Position numbers and translations under genes: made by a program
Part shown: positions 43,757 through 55,251 of the stretch, piece by piece
Layout of the letters: each line of letters begins with the position of its first letter
Position numbering within the stretch: the first letter of the stretch is position 1
Notes under the pieces: model-generated
Told to the model about the DNA's origin: nothing
Seen by the model: the letters and a program-made list of their open reading frames with translations, nothing else
Database searches by the model: none
DNA from: Serpula lacrymans var. lacrymans S7.9
Taxonomy: Eukaryota > Basidiomycota > Agaricomycetes > Boletales > Serpulaceae
Direction of reading: 5' to 3'
Length of the DNA: 64,000 nt
Assembly (NCBI RefSeq): GCF_000218685.1
Contig: NW_006763308.1
Span: forward strand, 248,001-312,000

Positions 43757-44689
43757 ATGGAAAAATTAGTTTTGGAATCTTTGGAAGGACACTTGAGGAT
43801 GAACTCCTTGAATGGGCAGACGGACGCGGCAAAGGCATGTTTGGAATTAGGCGGGAGGACCTTGCTAACAGAGGCACGCACACGGATAGAGCGAGACGGC
43901 TATACAAGTACTCCTCCACCCGGTTTGTCCCACCAGTCCCTATCATACCCAGAACGGACCAGTGTTACCCCGGAGCGCACCTACCACATTGTCACCCAAC
44001 AACCTCTGTCCACCCAGTTGGTGGAAGAATATATTCCCACCGCCCCAACCAGCCCGATCTCACAAGAGTTGAGCCCCTCCAGTCCCCGTTCCATTGGGTT
44101 GAACCCAAAACCACCGTCTCCCCCATCATCTCCACCTCGACCAGTACCAAACGCCTAAACCCGTTGCCTGACAAACTGGCGAGGAGCTCGACGCGGCCGG
44201 CAAGAGGTGATACTCTAGATCCCTGCTGCCAGAACTTCATCAAAATGGCAATCTTGTATGTCAAAGGGTCAGAAAGACAGTCTGCCTGGCGCAGTGCACA
44301 GGCCTGAGACTGGCTCTCCCTCCAATCCAATCAACATAGATGATGATGCAGCCATGATTGATCAGTTGTACACAGGAATGTACAACCTGGGAGATGACAA
44401 TCCAACCACTCCCCAATCCGACACCTCATCCAAAACCCGACAAAGATACCACAAAGGCATTCGTAACAACGCTCTATACTGCCAAAACTGCAGTTGGAGC
44501 GATCATCGCACATATTATTGCGAAGCCTACTATTGCCCCAACTGTGCCCGTTGTGCACTGGGACATAGTTTTAATTGGTGTCCTATCCGCAGGGAAGACG
44601 AGGATAGGATTCTAATGGAAGGATTACATGGAGATGTCAGCTACAACAACAGTTACAATATTGACGGCAAAGGTACTAAATTTTGGTGA
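43757..44689 (+). CDS. Extra ORF downstream of the chromodomain, Cys-rich part (family B)
   Basis: Two overlapping-frame pieces lie here. The first (43757-44158) encodes a leader and a Pro/Ser-rich stretch. The second (44258-44689) encodes NPINIDDDAAMIDQLY and then a Cys/His-rich domain, YCQNCSWSDHRTYYC and YYCPNCARCALGHSFNWC, that should bind two zinc ions. It ends 14 codons after a GDVSYNNSYN motif, close to the purine tract and 3' LTR. The zinc domain is not the usual gag CCHC knuckle. It could be an RNA- or protein-binding accessory factor; I do not know the family. A frame change separates the two pieces. Confidence 0.5.
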
Positions 44690-44697
44690 AACTCGGA

Positions 44698-44712
44698 GCA
44701 AATAAGGGGGTA
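44698..44712 (+). other. Polypurine tract of the family B element
   Basis: GCAAATAAGGGGG lies immediately before the 3' LTR at 44714, the expected place for the plus-strand primer. Confidence 0.5.
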
Positions 44713-44713
44713 A

Positions 44714-45128
44714 TGTTACAATTTCTATTGAACATTTAAGGACTACTCATTTTTCTTTACTCATTGGTTATACCATTGGACCAATGACTCATTTCCTTCA
44801 CGTACATTTCCGTTCTTCTCGCATTTGCATTACCTAGTATAGTACTTAGTCCTCAACGGACTGACCTGCCCTAGATAGGACCTAACTCCTATCACCAATT
44901 CTTTCTATTATAAATACACATGTAACAGTAGTAGTATTCTCCAATACAATTCTATGCAGTTTATGCTTACAAAGCTAGACTATTAAGATCAAGACTTCTA
45001 CTCAGAAGAAGACCAACTCTTGTTGGAAGAACTAAACTCTGAACTACATTCTCGCACTTGTCCTCGGATAAGTCTCTTTTCAAACCTTGACAAACCCTCA
45101 GACTTTGTTAAGCACTTTGTGCATAACA
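44714..45128 (+). mobile_element. LTR, family B (3' LTR)
   Basis: It starts TGTTACAATTTC and ends GTGCATAACA, and matches the inverse of the LTR at 7075-7489. It follows the chromodomain pol, extra ORF and purine tract, so it is the 3' LTR of that element. The right flank interrupts a transposase fragment on the other strand. Confidence 0.85.
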
Positions 45129-45294
45129 GGGGGCGACAGTTTGTTTGCAGAGAGGGTGTATTACCTAGAAATTCAATCCACTCCAATAATACCCTATCCT
45201 GCGCCTGATTCAAATGCTGCTGCTGAATATGAGCCTCGCAACTAGGCAAAGCTTTCCCATTATACCTCCTGAGTGCCGTATAGTAGTGTCTCAA
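45129..45294 (-). pseudogene. pogo/CENP-B-like transposase, HTH region fragment
   Basis: The minus-strand frame reads ALRRYNGKALPSCEAHIQQQ, HLNQAQDRVLLEWIEFLG and NTPSLQTNC. This resembles the two N-terminal helix-turn-helix motifs of pogo/Tigger-type transposases and CENP-B relatives, which bind the element's ends. The DDE catalytic domain is missing because the family B LTR begins at 45128. Only a fragment remains. Confidence 0.55.
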
Positions 45295-45300
45295 GATCCC

Positions 45301-46279
45301 TAAGTCACAACATGCTGCCTTGAGGTTTTTCGCCGCACCGGTACTGGTAGCTTTGCATGCAGCTGTATTTATTCCTCAAGTCACACATCACTGGTGGGAG
45401 GCTGTTGAGATGTTGAAGCATGACGGCGATGTCTTCTAGTCTGCATGGGAGGCATGAGATATGAGGATCAGTTGGAGATAAGGGAAAGCAGTCTGTTGAT
45501 CAGTTGATACTTAGTAAGTCCTAAACGCTTCATTATTAGTCAGTGATTGATGTTTGCGGGATGTACCGTATTGGAGCTGGCAGGCTTTGACTCACTATCT
45601 CAGTGCGTGATTTCCTGTTTTGGTGGTCTAATCACGCCTCCATCACTGTTTTCATTTCTCCATACATCTCAAGGCCCCAACCAGCTTGGTAAGTATGTGG
45701 CATTGTAGGGGAGTCCCCATAGACATTTTCTAAGACAAAGCCACCATATTCGCAACACAGGATCTGGCCAAATCTATTCATCTTTCCCTCAAAATTTGCA
45801 CTTTTGGAGGTGGAAGCCTTAGTGTCAGGTCTGCCATTGTTGCCACAGGTGAGCTATCCATAAAATTCTTTCACCATCGTATTTATTATACTCTATTCTA
45901 TTTTTGACAAATTTCTAGATACCTGTTGTCTTGTAGGACAATTCATGATATTTTGAGCCATAAGACAGATTTTTTGGCATTTCTAGAAGGCCAGATTAGC
46001 CATCCGGACACCGAAACAAATGTTACTAGATTGCCATCTGGACACAAAATCATACAGATGTGAGACCTCAAAAAGTGCGAATTTCTAATCTACCCTCTAT
46101 AGGGATTATCAGGGTCCTCTCAGATCCCATCACTTCACTGTGAGGAAAATTTTGACCTCCCAAAATGGTGTTAAAAACAGTAAAGAAATTATGAAATATT
46201 ACTAGAACATTTTGACCATACAAAAGTAGTAATGTTGAGCTGTCCTTAAAATACCTAGTCTCCTATAAACAGACCATCA
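45301..46279. other. No supported gene
   Basis: I see no coding pattern, LTR end or clear repeat in this kilobase. It may hold more decayed transposon sequence. Confidence 0.4.
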
Positions 46280-46690
46280 ATCCGGAAGGGAGAAGTTTGT
46301 CAGAACTATGGCCTCTTCTTCAGAGTAACGGAGCTGCAGAGTGCGGGGACGAGATGGGGAATCGGCTTAGCTTGTGCGCTAGACCCTTCCACAGACCTTG
46401 GTCCCTAAATAATTGGAAGTATATCAGGTGTTATGGCCATGTGGATGTTGCAATGATAAAACCCCTCCCAGAAAGGATAATAGACACTCCCAGACACATT
46501 TTGAGCTTTGCATCTCTCCTGGAAATTGTTGATAGACATTGCATCAGCTTTGGCTGTTGGTATAACCTCAGCAGTCTTGTTCTGGGTCCTCCATCTCCCT
46601 GGATGTCTTTCTCCCATGGTATCTTCGGAGGCATTGCATTTAGGACAGGTCCCAGATCTGGGTACATCACTGCTGCAAGTTTGTAGCTAT
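46280..46690 (-). pseudogene. Plavaka-type (CACTA-like) transposase fragment
   Basis: On the minus strand CPKCNAS is followed by ADAMSINNFQERCKAQ, and then YYPFWEGFYHCNIHMAITPD with ILP. The PFW...NIH..ITPDILH block is a hallmark of the large Plavaka transposases of basidiomycetes, which lie in the CACTA group. A stop follows closely and no further domain is seen. The fragment corresponds to the middle of the protein. Confidence 0.6.
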
Positions 46691-46757
46691 CTGTAGTAGC
46701 TTGCTCAATGAAAAGGGTGAAACCTAGGCACGCTGTAGTTGGATACCGGGAGCAAGT

Positions 46758-46840
46758 AGAAGCCCGTGGAGTATTGGAATGCTAAGAAGCCCGGGAACAC
46801 TGGATTACTGTAAAACCCGGGAATACTGGACTACTATTAT
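46758..46840. repeat. Short tandem repeat, about 27-bp unit, three copies
   Basis: Three diverged units start near 46759, 46785 and 46813. Each has AAGCCCGGGAA (or a variant) followed by TACTGGAxTACT. Confidence 0.55.
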
Positions 46841-48164
46841 ATAGTATAACGGACTCTGGGTTTCTATTAAATTGCGGTGTTATTGATTGGTCCACTGTTC
46901 TAGTTATTCCTTAAACCACTATGCCTAGCCTTTGGAATGAGTCCTTTGCCTATTCTGAGAACTGGTTCCACATCCTGATTTACCTCTCTGCATATGCTAC
47001 ATGACTGGATTTAGCCTCCATTTTATTGGCATCTTGAAAACCCTTCCAACGCTTAGCTTGATGTTGAAAATACTGAAATGTCCACTTCATCTTGAGGCAC
47101 ACCAGAATGTCTTCTTCTATCCACCTATTGTATGTGGCTTTTGCTCTTAGCTAGTGAACCCGGTAAAGTGTATTTTATTACTAAATGTTAGCTATTTAAT
47201 ACTGTGAAACTGTGACCGGGCTGGGGCACATACATTCAGACATCCATATCTGTTGGGAGGTGTCACCTTTCAGATCTATGCCCCAAAACCATGGCAATGC
47301 AGGGTTGCGGAGTCTGGTTGCATTGGGATTCATAAACTGGGTACTTGTCTTGAGGTGGTCTGGTTTGAGCTTTTGATATTTTTGTAATATTTCTGCCTGG
47401 CACCCCAGAGATATGATTGCATGCTGGGCTCTGTTATATATGGCTGAGTGGAGTTTGATGTCAGCTTCCACATGGGTAACCTCTGCCTAGGCCTTCAACT
47501 TTTTCTTTTGAGAGCCTTGGGACGTTCTCACCTTTATCCTGAATAGAAAAGACTTTTGACCCAGTAGGATACATATCTGGTGCAAGGCATCATTGGTCTG
47601 ACCTTCCCAGAGCATAAGCTTCTGGCTTACTAGATGGTGTAGGCCTTCAATTTTTCAAGTGCCTTTTCCTAAGTTAGAGGGTAATGCCAATTTTCTCCTC
47701 TCAATAGGCTTATCATCACCATCAAAGGAACCTGGGAGGTCAAACAGATTTATGTTTTCTGCATTATCATCTTTGTTGGAGGTTGGCCACCCCGGGACCT
47801 CCTTAAGAAACTCGGCAACATCAATATTGCCTAGATACCTTTCAACCTTCAGGTTGAAAGCATTTACATGGGAGAGCAGGCATTGGCACCTTTCCTCTAA
47901 CTCCAGCTTTTCTGCAGTTATGCCCTTTTTGTTCATTTGTTTTGCATACATTTGCAGTTGTATCCTGTTAGGTAAAGTTAATCAGTATTCAAAAAAGTAT
48001 ATATTTCCAGGATCCCAGGGGCCTGGGGATTTACTGAGTCTCTTCCAACTTCAGACCCACCAATAACCAAGCAGCGGTTCCTCAAACCACTCCATTTTTT
48101 GTTTCCTGTTGCAATAAATGCAGCTGAATTTCTGCTTTACTGGGTAATTTTGCTATAAAGACTT

Positions 48165-48580
48165 TGTTACGATAACACAATTTTTGGACCTTTCCTTCTT
48201 TTTCATTCTCCGCTTTAACCTTGTGTACTTTAGCTTTTCACATATGGTGCCATGCGGCATTTCCCCTTCTGGTCAAACTTCTCTTTCTCGCGCCACATTG
48301 CCTTCTTCTTATTTTAGATACAACTCTCTCACACAGTGGAGCTGGTTATGCGAGCTAGGCCCCATGACATCATCAGCCACTATCTTTATCAAATGTATAG
48401 TACATAAGTACAAACAACTCTGTATTGGTATATATACCCCAATAGATCCAGGAGACTCCTCAGCAAGTCCTCCTGTTGTTAACCAACTAACTTACTGCAG
48501 CCTAGGGGTAACCACTCCCCATCATCTTCTTTATAGTGTGTTCCAGTGTGCGCCAGAGTAACTAACTCTTGGTTGTGTCA
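48165..48580 (+). mobile_element. Solo LTR, family A (TSD GACTT/GACTC)
   Basis: It starts TGTTACGATAACAC and ends GGTTGTGTCA (a variant of TTACA). Flanks GACTT (48160-48164) and GACTC (48581-48585) differ by one base, so this is an older insertion. It splits the KDZ gene after the codons for NIYG. Confidence 0.87.
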
Positions 48581-48644
48581 GACTCCATATATATTCATGG
48601 TGTCGTCTTTATGCAGCCAGTTTTGTTGTGCATTTTTTTCCTGG

Positions 48645-50870
48645 TGTCGATGATGAGAACTGCTGTTAGAAAACCACACACAAAAACAAACTAACAGACA
48701 ATCCTCCCAGATTCCACGGAACTTGTTTATGGGCTTTGTTTCCTAGAACAGTGGAGTGGTCTGGTTGTTTTTGGGGTGGTATGTATGATGATCCTTCAAA
48801 GTCAAACCCAGAGATGTATNNNNNNNNNNNNNNNNNNNNNNNNNNNNNNNNNNNNNNNNNNNNNNNNNNNNNNNNNNNNNNNNNNNNNNNNNNNNNNNNN
48901 NNNNNNNNNNNNNNNNNNNNNNNNNNNNNNNNNNNNNNNNNNNNNNNNNNNNNNNNNNNNNNNNNNNNNNNNNNNNNNNNNNNNNNNNNNNNNNNNNNNN
49001 NNNNNNNNNNNNNNNNNNNNNNNNNNNNNNNNNNNNNNNNNNNNNNNNNNNNNNNNNNNNNNNNNNNNNNNNNNNNNNNNNNNNNNNNNNNNNNNNNNNN
49101 NNNNNNNNNNNNNNNNNNNNNNNNNNNNNNNNNNNNNNNNNNNNNNNNNNNNNNNNNNNNNNNNNNNNNNNNNNNNNNNNNNNNNNNNNNNNNNNNNNNN
49201 NNNNNNNNNNNNNNNNNNNNNNNNNNNNNNNNNNNNNNNNNNNNNNNNNNNNNNNNNNNNNNNNNNNTGACAAGTATAGAAAAGCACTATTTTGCGTAAT
49301 CGTAGCACAAGGTAGGTTTGAGAACAACAAGGATGACAAGGTGACAAGGTGACAAGGTTCCCAGTGATAGCAGGCTCCTGACACACAAACTGTAGTGCTC
49401 AGAAGGACTCTAATCAAAAGGGATAACAATGACTTCAAAAGTGGGAAGTGACGATGACAGCAATTCACAGTGGTAGCAGTGGGAACTGTTGTGACCACAC
49501 TGGATCACAAGTAGAAGAGTAGTGAACTTGAGATTAGAGAAGAAGTCTGGATTGGAGTTCTTTGTTATTTTTTTACAAGGTAAAATACAGGGGTTTATAT
49601 AGTAAAAAGAAAGGTAGGCTATGCACAGTATAGCTGCGCAAAAAGAATGAGAAAGAACATGAAGGAAGGAATTTATGCTTACAAATCCTGCGTAGGTAGT
49701 ACAGGATAAGAGTGTCAAAAAAAGGAAAAGAAAGGGATAGAACAATGAATGCTGTGAATAATGTCACAGGTTTGTACAGCCATAAAGTAAAGTCCAATAG
49801 CAAAAAGAGAGCAGGAAAATCATGATGTCATGGGAAGAAGATGCAGTAAAAAAAGGGCAAGGAAAAACACTATCAGTATCAACGCAGTTCCTTTATTTTC
49901 AGTCAGGCATTCTAAAAAAATATGTGTCCATAAAAATGATTCAAAAATCAAAAATAATTGCACTGTAAATGAATGTTCTGCTGAAGAAAAAGAAACTGGA
50001 GCCACCGGTCCACCACCTAGTCCAAATCCAACAGTTCCATGGCCTTACCAATGGACTGGTTGTGTTGGACCACCTGATCAAACGAGGGAGGGAGAGGAGT
50101 AGTTCCAATTTGGAACAAGTGAGTCCCAGGCAGCGTGTGGTAGGTGTAGCTGTAGCGAAGATGATGGACAAAAGATAAGTGTACCCAAGTGAATGGGACA
50201 GCAATGAACATGGGCGACGCAAGGGGATGAACCTTCTCCAGCTCATAAACTACCCACCCACACTCCAACCAGGCAAGACAAGCAACTGATGTTTTGATAG
50301 TATATGATGGCAGATTGACGTCATGAAGATGGACCTGTTACCCTATTTGGACTGGCCGCCGGGGTTTTGCTGATATCAGCAGTGGCATGTGGTAGTCAAC
50401 AGATTGGCGACAGAAGTAGATAGGAAGTGGTGACATCAGAAATAGTGGGGGTGCAAAAAAGATGAGGAGGAGGAGGGTGGAGGTGATGAAGAGGTCGATT
50501 AGAATGGGGATCCAGAAACAACTGTCAGGTGAGAATAAAAAGGAGAGGAAGGGGCCCATGGTGGGGCTAGGCAAAGGAAGGGGAGTAAGGGAAACAATGA
50601 AAGCAAGGGCGCAATGCAATGTGTAGCCAGTGGCGACGCAAAAATTTGCCGAAATGCCGAAACACGGAAAGTACCGGATGGAAAAGCAAAGGTGAGCGTG
50701 ACTGGATTGCCTAATAGAGGTGGTGCTGATCAGCCACAAGTTCTAAAAAGGCAATATTAATTACTATTCCATGTGGCACTGTGCCTGTGTGGCGCAAAAG
50801 CGAGTCTTTTCGAATATTCGCTTCGTTATTGACACCTGTTCATGCTACCAATCAATTTTGGTGCATGACA
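48645..50870 (-). mobile_element. Solo LTR, family C, containing the assembly gap
   Basis: It starts TGTCGATGATGAG and ends GGTGCATGACA like the other family C LTRs. Flanks CCTGG (48640-48644) and CCAGG (50871-50875) fit a duplication with one mismatch. It splits the KDZ gene after DTEAW. The gap replaces about 56 bases of the known LTR. Confidence 0.87.
48820..49267. other. Assembly gap (448 N)
   Basis: The Ns lie inside a family C LTR. Aligned by eye with the copy at 8446-10286, only about 56 bases should be missing. Confidence 1.
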
Positions 50871-51522
50871 CCAGGCAATCCAGGCCTCTGTATCCTTGGA
50901 GTCTGTGGTGGAATTAATGTTTCCAAATGCAAGCTTGCTTGATGGCAAACCTTGTTGGACTTTTTTGAACTTCTTGCAAAGCACCAGATTTAGGAACTTA
51001 GTTATGAATATGGGTGAGTTATTGAAGCCTGGGACCTACCCATTTGTTTAAGCCTCTTCCAATTGGAATCACTCATGTGATTGTCCAATATTTTCTGCCT
51101 ATGTGACTTGCTTATAGCCCGGGTACTTTGAGAGACTTCATGGAGGGGAGCCCAAAGTGTTTCTAATACCTAACCATCAACCTGCCTGGCCCCAGGGATG
51201 AAGTTAGGGATGTATCTTGGGAAGCAGATGTCTTGATGTCCAAGCACATGAAATGATCCAATGCCCTTGTACATGGATACACCACTGGGGACCTGAAGAT
51301 AAGGACTTTTAAGGACCCTCTTCAAGATGTTTCTACCATATTGACACATTATATTGTAGAGGACTATGACTGAGTTAATCCCAGCCAATGAGGACAAGGC
51401 CTGAGACAGGGAATACTCCATGTGTATTTGGCTATAAAGAGTGAGAAATTGCCACAATCACAGATTTGTGGGCAACTCACCGTTCACCTTTCTGAAAATC
51501 CACTATGGCACCTGGGCAAAAT

Positions 51523-51907
51523 TGTTACGATAACACAATTTTCGGACCTTTAAATTTCATTCACCTCTTTAACTTTCTTCTATAGTTTTCACACACTGTG
51601 CCATGCAGCACTTTGCTTTGTTCAAACTCCCCTTTTCTCACGCTGTGCTGCTTTTCTTTATTTATAGCTACAAGTCTCTCACACAGTGGAGCTGGTAACA
51701 CGGGCTGTGCCCCATGACATCATCAGCCACTGCTTCCATCAACTGTATAGTACACATGTACAAATAACCTGTAGTAATATAAATACCCAATAGATCCAGG
51801 AGACTCCTCAGCGAGTCCTCCTGTTGTTTACCCACAACTAACTCAGTCCTATCCTAAAGGGTAACCACTCCCCTCACTACCTTTTCAGCTTTGTCTGAGT
51901 TGTGCGC
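51523..51907 (+). mobile_element. Truncated family A LTR (5' LTR of a deleted copy)
   Basis: It starts TGTTACGATAACAC and resembles the variant at 20921-21334. The last 30 or so bases of the LTR are missing, and the sequence passes directly from GTTGTGCGCC into gag codons FEGDRAQF. The primer binding site and gag start are deleted. Confidence 0.85.
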
Positions 51908-52802
51908 CTTTGAAGGAGACAGAGCGCAATTTGCAGAATGGTGGATCAAACTCCAGATTTGGGTCAAGGCAAACTGGGATGCATTTGCCGATGACTTTGA
52001 GGTAGCAACTGCGGTGCTATCTCGACTAAAGGGACCTGTGGCGGGTCAATATGCGCAAGTAAGACTTCAGGAGTGCTACATTGCAGGTGTGTGGCCTACC
52101 TGGGACAATCTCAAGGTTGAGATTAAAAAATATTTCAAACCACAGGCTGAGCATGATTGGGCTTGCCAACAAATCTGTTCCTTCAAACAAGGAAACATGA
52201 GAATGGATGATTACGTTACCCGGTTCCTAGCCCTCTCCACCCAAGGAGGGCTTGTCAATGAACATACAGTAGAACTGCTGGAGTGCAATGTGAACCCACA
52301 CATTGCAGACCAGATCTACTTGCAGGATACAAGAAGCAAGAACCTAGCCCTGGCAGCTGAGGAAGTACAACAAGTTAGTAGAGCCATAAAGCTCTACACT
52401 ATGCACCAAGGTGGCGGGTCCACCAACAAAAATAATTATTCCCAGAGGAGCCCTAGGTTATCAAACCAAAATAAAAATCACTCTCACGGGTTCCACCCAT
52501 TTGGATTGCAACCAGGATGGGAAGCCCTAATGGATATCAGCGCGGTCCAGGGCAGACAGATGCACAGATTCACCTGCTATAACTGTGGGCAGGAGGGGCA
52601 CATGGCCCAACAGTGTCCAAATAGAGCACAGGCCACTCAACAAAAACATAACCAAGGGCGCCAGGCATGCCAATTAGAAGCTGAAACACTGGACAATTGG
52701 CTCAATACTCTGGCCAGTTGTTTGTATGATGAAATCTGGGCCTTCTTTTACAACCAGCAGCTCGCTGAGATGAAGGCTCAGGGAAAAGAGTTTGGAGCTT
52801 AG
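51908..52802 (+). CDS. gag of family A, 5' truncated copy
   Basis: The frame enters from the LTR and encodes FEGDRAQFAEWWIKLQIW, then AVLSRLKGPVAGQYAQ, the region deleted in the other copy (CSFKQGNMRMDDYVTRFLAL) and a zinc knuckle CYNCGQEGHMAQQC. It ends KEFGA-TAG at 52802. It has no internal stop and has CGA at 52023-52025, where the copy at 24918 has TGA. This makes it the better record of the family's capsid and nucleocapsid. It lacks its first 60 or so residues. Confidence 0.88.
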
Positions 52803-53074
52803 GTCACTTAGGTGCCTTCGCTCCTATGAACAATGAAGTAAACCACAACAAGGTGGCCCTTGCTCCAAGGTGTTGCATGAGCAATAAAGGAAAGATGGGG
52901 GTGGCTCCCCAATTTGTAAATAGATTTTCAAATTTGTTGTCAGAAGTATGTACTTGTATGAAGCATTGCAAATGCAATATTTATGATACTACCGCTGCAC
53001 CAATATCTCCCTTGGAGCGTGGCCACGGCAAGACAAACACTAGGGTGCTTGATTCTGCATCAGGAAAAACCTAG
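52803..53074 (+). pseudogene. Start of pol (protease linker) of the truncated family A copy
   Basis: A frame one base upstream (-1) of the gag stop encodes NNEVNHNKVALAP, a Cys-rich MKHCKCNIYD part and SPLERGHGKTNTRVLDS. It is homologous to the linker before the protease in the copy at 22174-24301. The homology ends near 53070, before the protease active site. Confidence 0.75.
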
Positions 53075-53744
53075 TTTCCTTTTATAGCTATCATAGCTGT
53101 CATAGCGCTATATAGGGAAAATAGTAGCTATAGTACGCCTAGACAAGTCCCTATTATATAGCTCTATATAGCAGGGCTATTTTGAGATATTTGCTATACC
53201 AGCTAGAGTATCACTTCTGTGATATATACAATCCATGTCTACTATGGCTGCTCTCATAGAATATAATAGATATAACAACCATCAATGGTTATTTCAGAAT
53301 GGTCATATTATATATGTTCCACAAGCTTATCATAGTTTTCAAATTCTCTCAGTTTTGTTCACTATTATTATAGCATCTTAGCCAGAGATCATATGCAGAG
53401 AATCTATTATAGTATATTCCTGATACCATATAATGACATGCATGTATCGACAATTATAAGGATGCTGAATCTTCAAGCGCTGCAAAATCAACCTTATCCT
53501 CCCAGTTGTCCTCTTTTGCATTTAAGTACTGTAAATCACACTGTTGACTGTGTGTAATATAATGCTTATGAGTGTTGTTCTAAAATAATTTGGTAGGCTA
53601 CTCACAGAATATTGTTGTAAGTGTTTTTACGAAACTGCAAAAACCACCTAGGAGCTTTCCTTTGTGCTCTTCTAACCTGGACAGATAATATAAATATCTG
53701 ATAAACACTTCTGAGTAAAGGTTGACATAGAGTGGATATTGAAT
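53075..53744. other. AT-rich sequence without a supported gene
   Basis: The first 300 bases are full of TATAG/CTATA words and short inverted repeats. No target duplication or terminal repeat could be defined. It marks the broken end of the family A copy. Confidence 0.45.
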
Positions 53745-55099
53745 TTACCTGGGCCTGTAGACCTGTTCAGAGAAATTCAAGGTGGTGTGAACACCTTTTG
53801 CAAGTTCATGAAGACAGTATTCGACCTGTGAAATATAGAGTGAGGAAAATTCATGTATATTACATTACAAACTCACAGCTGTAATAGCCAAGGCAATTAA
53901 TGGCAAAGGTGAGTCTTTGAAATCACTTAGATAGAGGACGCCCTCCCCCTTCTTATGGAACCACTGAACCTGAGCTAGTAGCTTGATGATGCAATGTCCA
54001 AAAGGTTTTTGCTTATCATATGAATAAGTCTGAAATACATAGTCATAAAGCTGAGCTGCAGCTCTCCACACCTGTTTAAAATTTCAATATTAGTAATATT
54101 GGAAGCATTGTTCTCACTCACATAATCAATGATTCTACTTTTTTTCTGCTTGTTCCTTGCATTCTCCAAAAATCTACTACAGTAGTCTTGAATAGTGAAG
54201 AAGAACTTGCAACTTTGATGATTGCATTCCAAACAAGTTCATCTCGTTCATCAGTACCTGGGAAGCCTTTCACAGTAGAAAGAATAACACACATTTGAGA
54301 ATGTCCTGCTTTAGCCAGCCTGGAGCTGGTAGGGCTAAAGCTAGTGATAACGGCCTGTGTAGAATATAAGCCTTATAATCTTTAAACATATTGCACACTT
54401 ACCTTGGAATCTCTGGAAGGTGTTAATGAAGGAGAACTACTGCTATTCCTTTTACGCTTATTGTTAACCAACCGGACACTTTCAGCTGGTGATGCAGTAA
54501 TCTGTATCTGTATATGTGGATCAGTGAACTAGAAAAAAAAGGTAAAACTCACATCAGTATACAATGATGACACCATTTGTTCGTAGCAAGGATTGTCCAA
54601 CTCCTGGGTCAATGAAGGTGAGGGAGTAACTTGCTGTGAGCTTTCTTCTGATGATGCTGCATTAGTAAAGCTTATAGCTAAGGTTGAGTTACTTGCCTGT
54701 CAAGTGTCTAAAGGTGTGCATCAGAGCATCTTCATCCTCATCTTCTAGTTCCTCTTCCATGCTATTCCTGGCCCTCTTATGAAGAGGTTCATCTTCACTA
54801 TCAACGTCAGGCCTATCCAAGTCTCCTTTTTCCTCATTATCCTCAGCCTCCACCATGTGAGCTGCTTTCTGACAAATATCTGGGAAGTGTACTATATAAT
54901 GGACATGATACATAACACATATTAAATGACTCACCTGATAGCCTGTCAGCATTTGCATCCTTTCCAGATGCTTGCAACTTCTTCATCAGTTGGCTGTATA
55001 AGATTTCTTCATCTTGTGTAAGCCCATCAGAAGAGTTTGAAGCTTCTTGGACTTACTTCCCTGAGTTTTGTTCTGTCCAGATCTTGTCCTAGCAGCCAT
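53745..55099 (-). CDS. DUF6532-like gene with several introns
   Basis: ATG at 55099 gives MAARTRSGQNKTQGSK, and a short intron leads to EEILYSQLMKKLQASGKDAN. An acidic, Ser-rich linker follows (EDNEEKGDLDRPDVDSEDEP; then PSPSLTQELDNPC and RKRNSSSPSLTPSRDSK). The conserved part reads HSQMCVILSTVKGFPG, LVWNAIIKVASSSSLF, PFGHCIIKLLAQVQWFHKKG and PLPLIALAITAV, and after a last intron VEYCLHELAKGVHTTLNFSE. These match the DUF6532 pattern (Ile-rich helix, Trp-Phe, PLPLIALAITAVE). Function of the family is unknown; mushroom genomes carry many copies near transposons. I see no stop in the exons followed, so it could be intact. Confidence 0.55.
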
Positions 55100-55251
55100 C
55101 ACCAAAATAGTAGACAGAGACAGAGGTAAAAGATATAGAAAATAAGGAATTAGCAAACAGTGGAACATTTCATCCCTCACACCTTTCAACTTTCTTCTCA
55201 AAAGTGATACAACAAACAAATATACAAAATGCAGTACAAAGTCCATGGTTA

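Larger units (their letters stand above)
46980..51522 (-). pseudogene. KDZ transposase, middle to C-terminus, split by two solo LTRs
   Basis: Reading leftward from 51460: SQALSSLAGINSV, VLYNIMCQYGRN, SFHVLGHQDICFPRYIPNF, VLETLWAPLHEVSQSTRA and DSNWKRLKQM. After a short intron comes DTEAW, interrupted by the family C LTR (48645-50870). Removing it gives WEKNAQQNWLHKDDTMNIYG, interrupted by the family A LTR (48165-48580). Removing that gives FIAKLPSKAEIQLHLL, then AAWLLVGLKLEETQ. Further exons follow with YAKQMNKKGITAEKL, GLHHLVSQKLMLWEGQ, NRAQHAIISLGCQAEI and WIEEDILVCLKMKWTFQYF. The stop is at 46980. Both insertions fall in coding sequence without loss of frame. Scattered stops show later decay. 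The N-terminal third is missing. Confidence 0.85.

Noticed and set aside
48736..49498. Open frames across the run of N
   Set aside because: They are open only because N codons cannot be stops; the flanking sequence is LTR.
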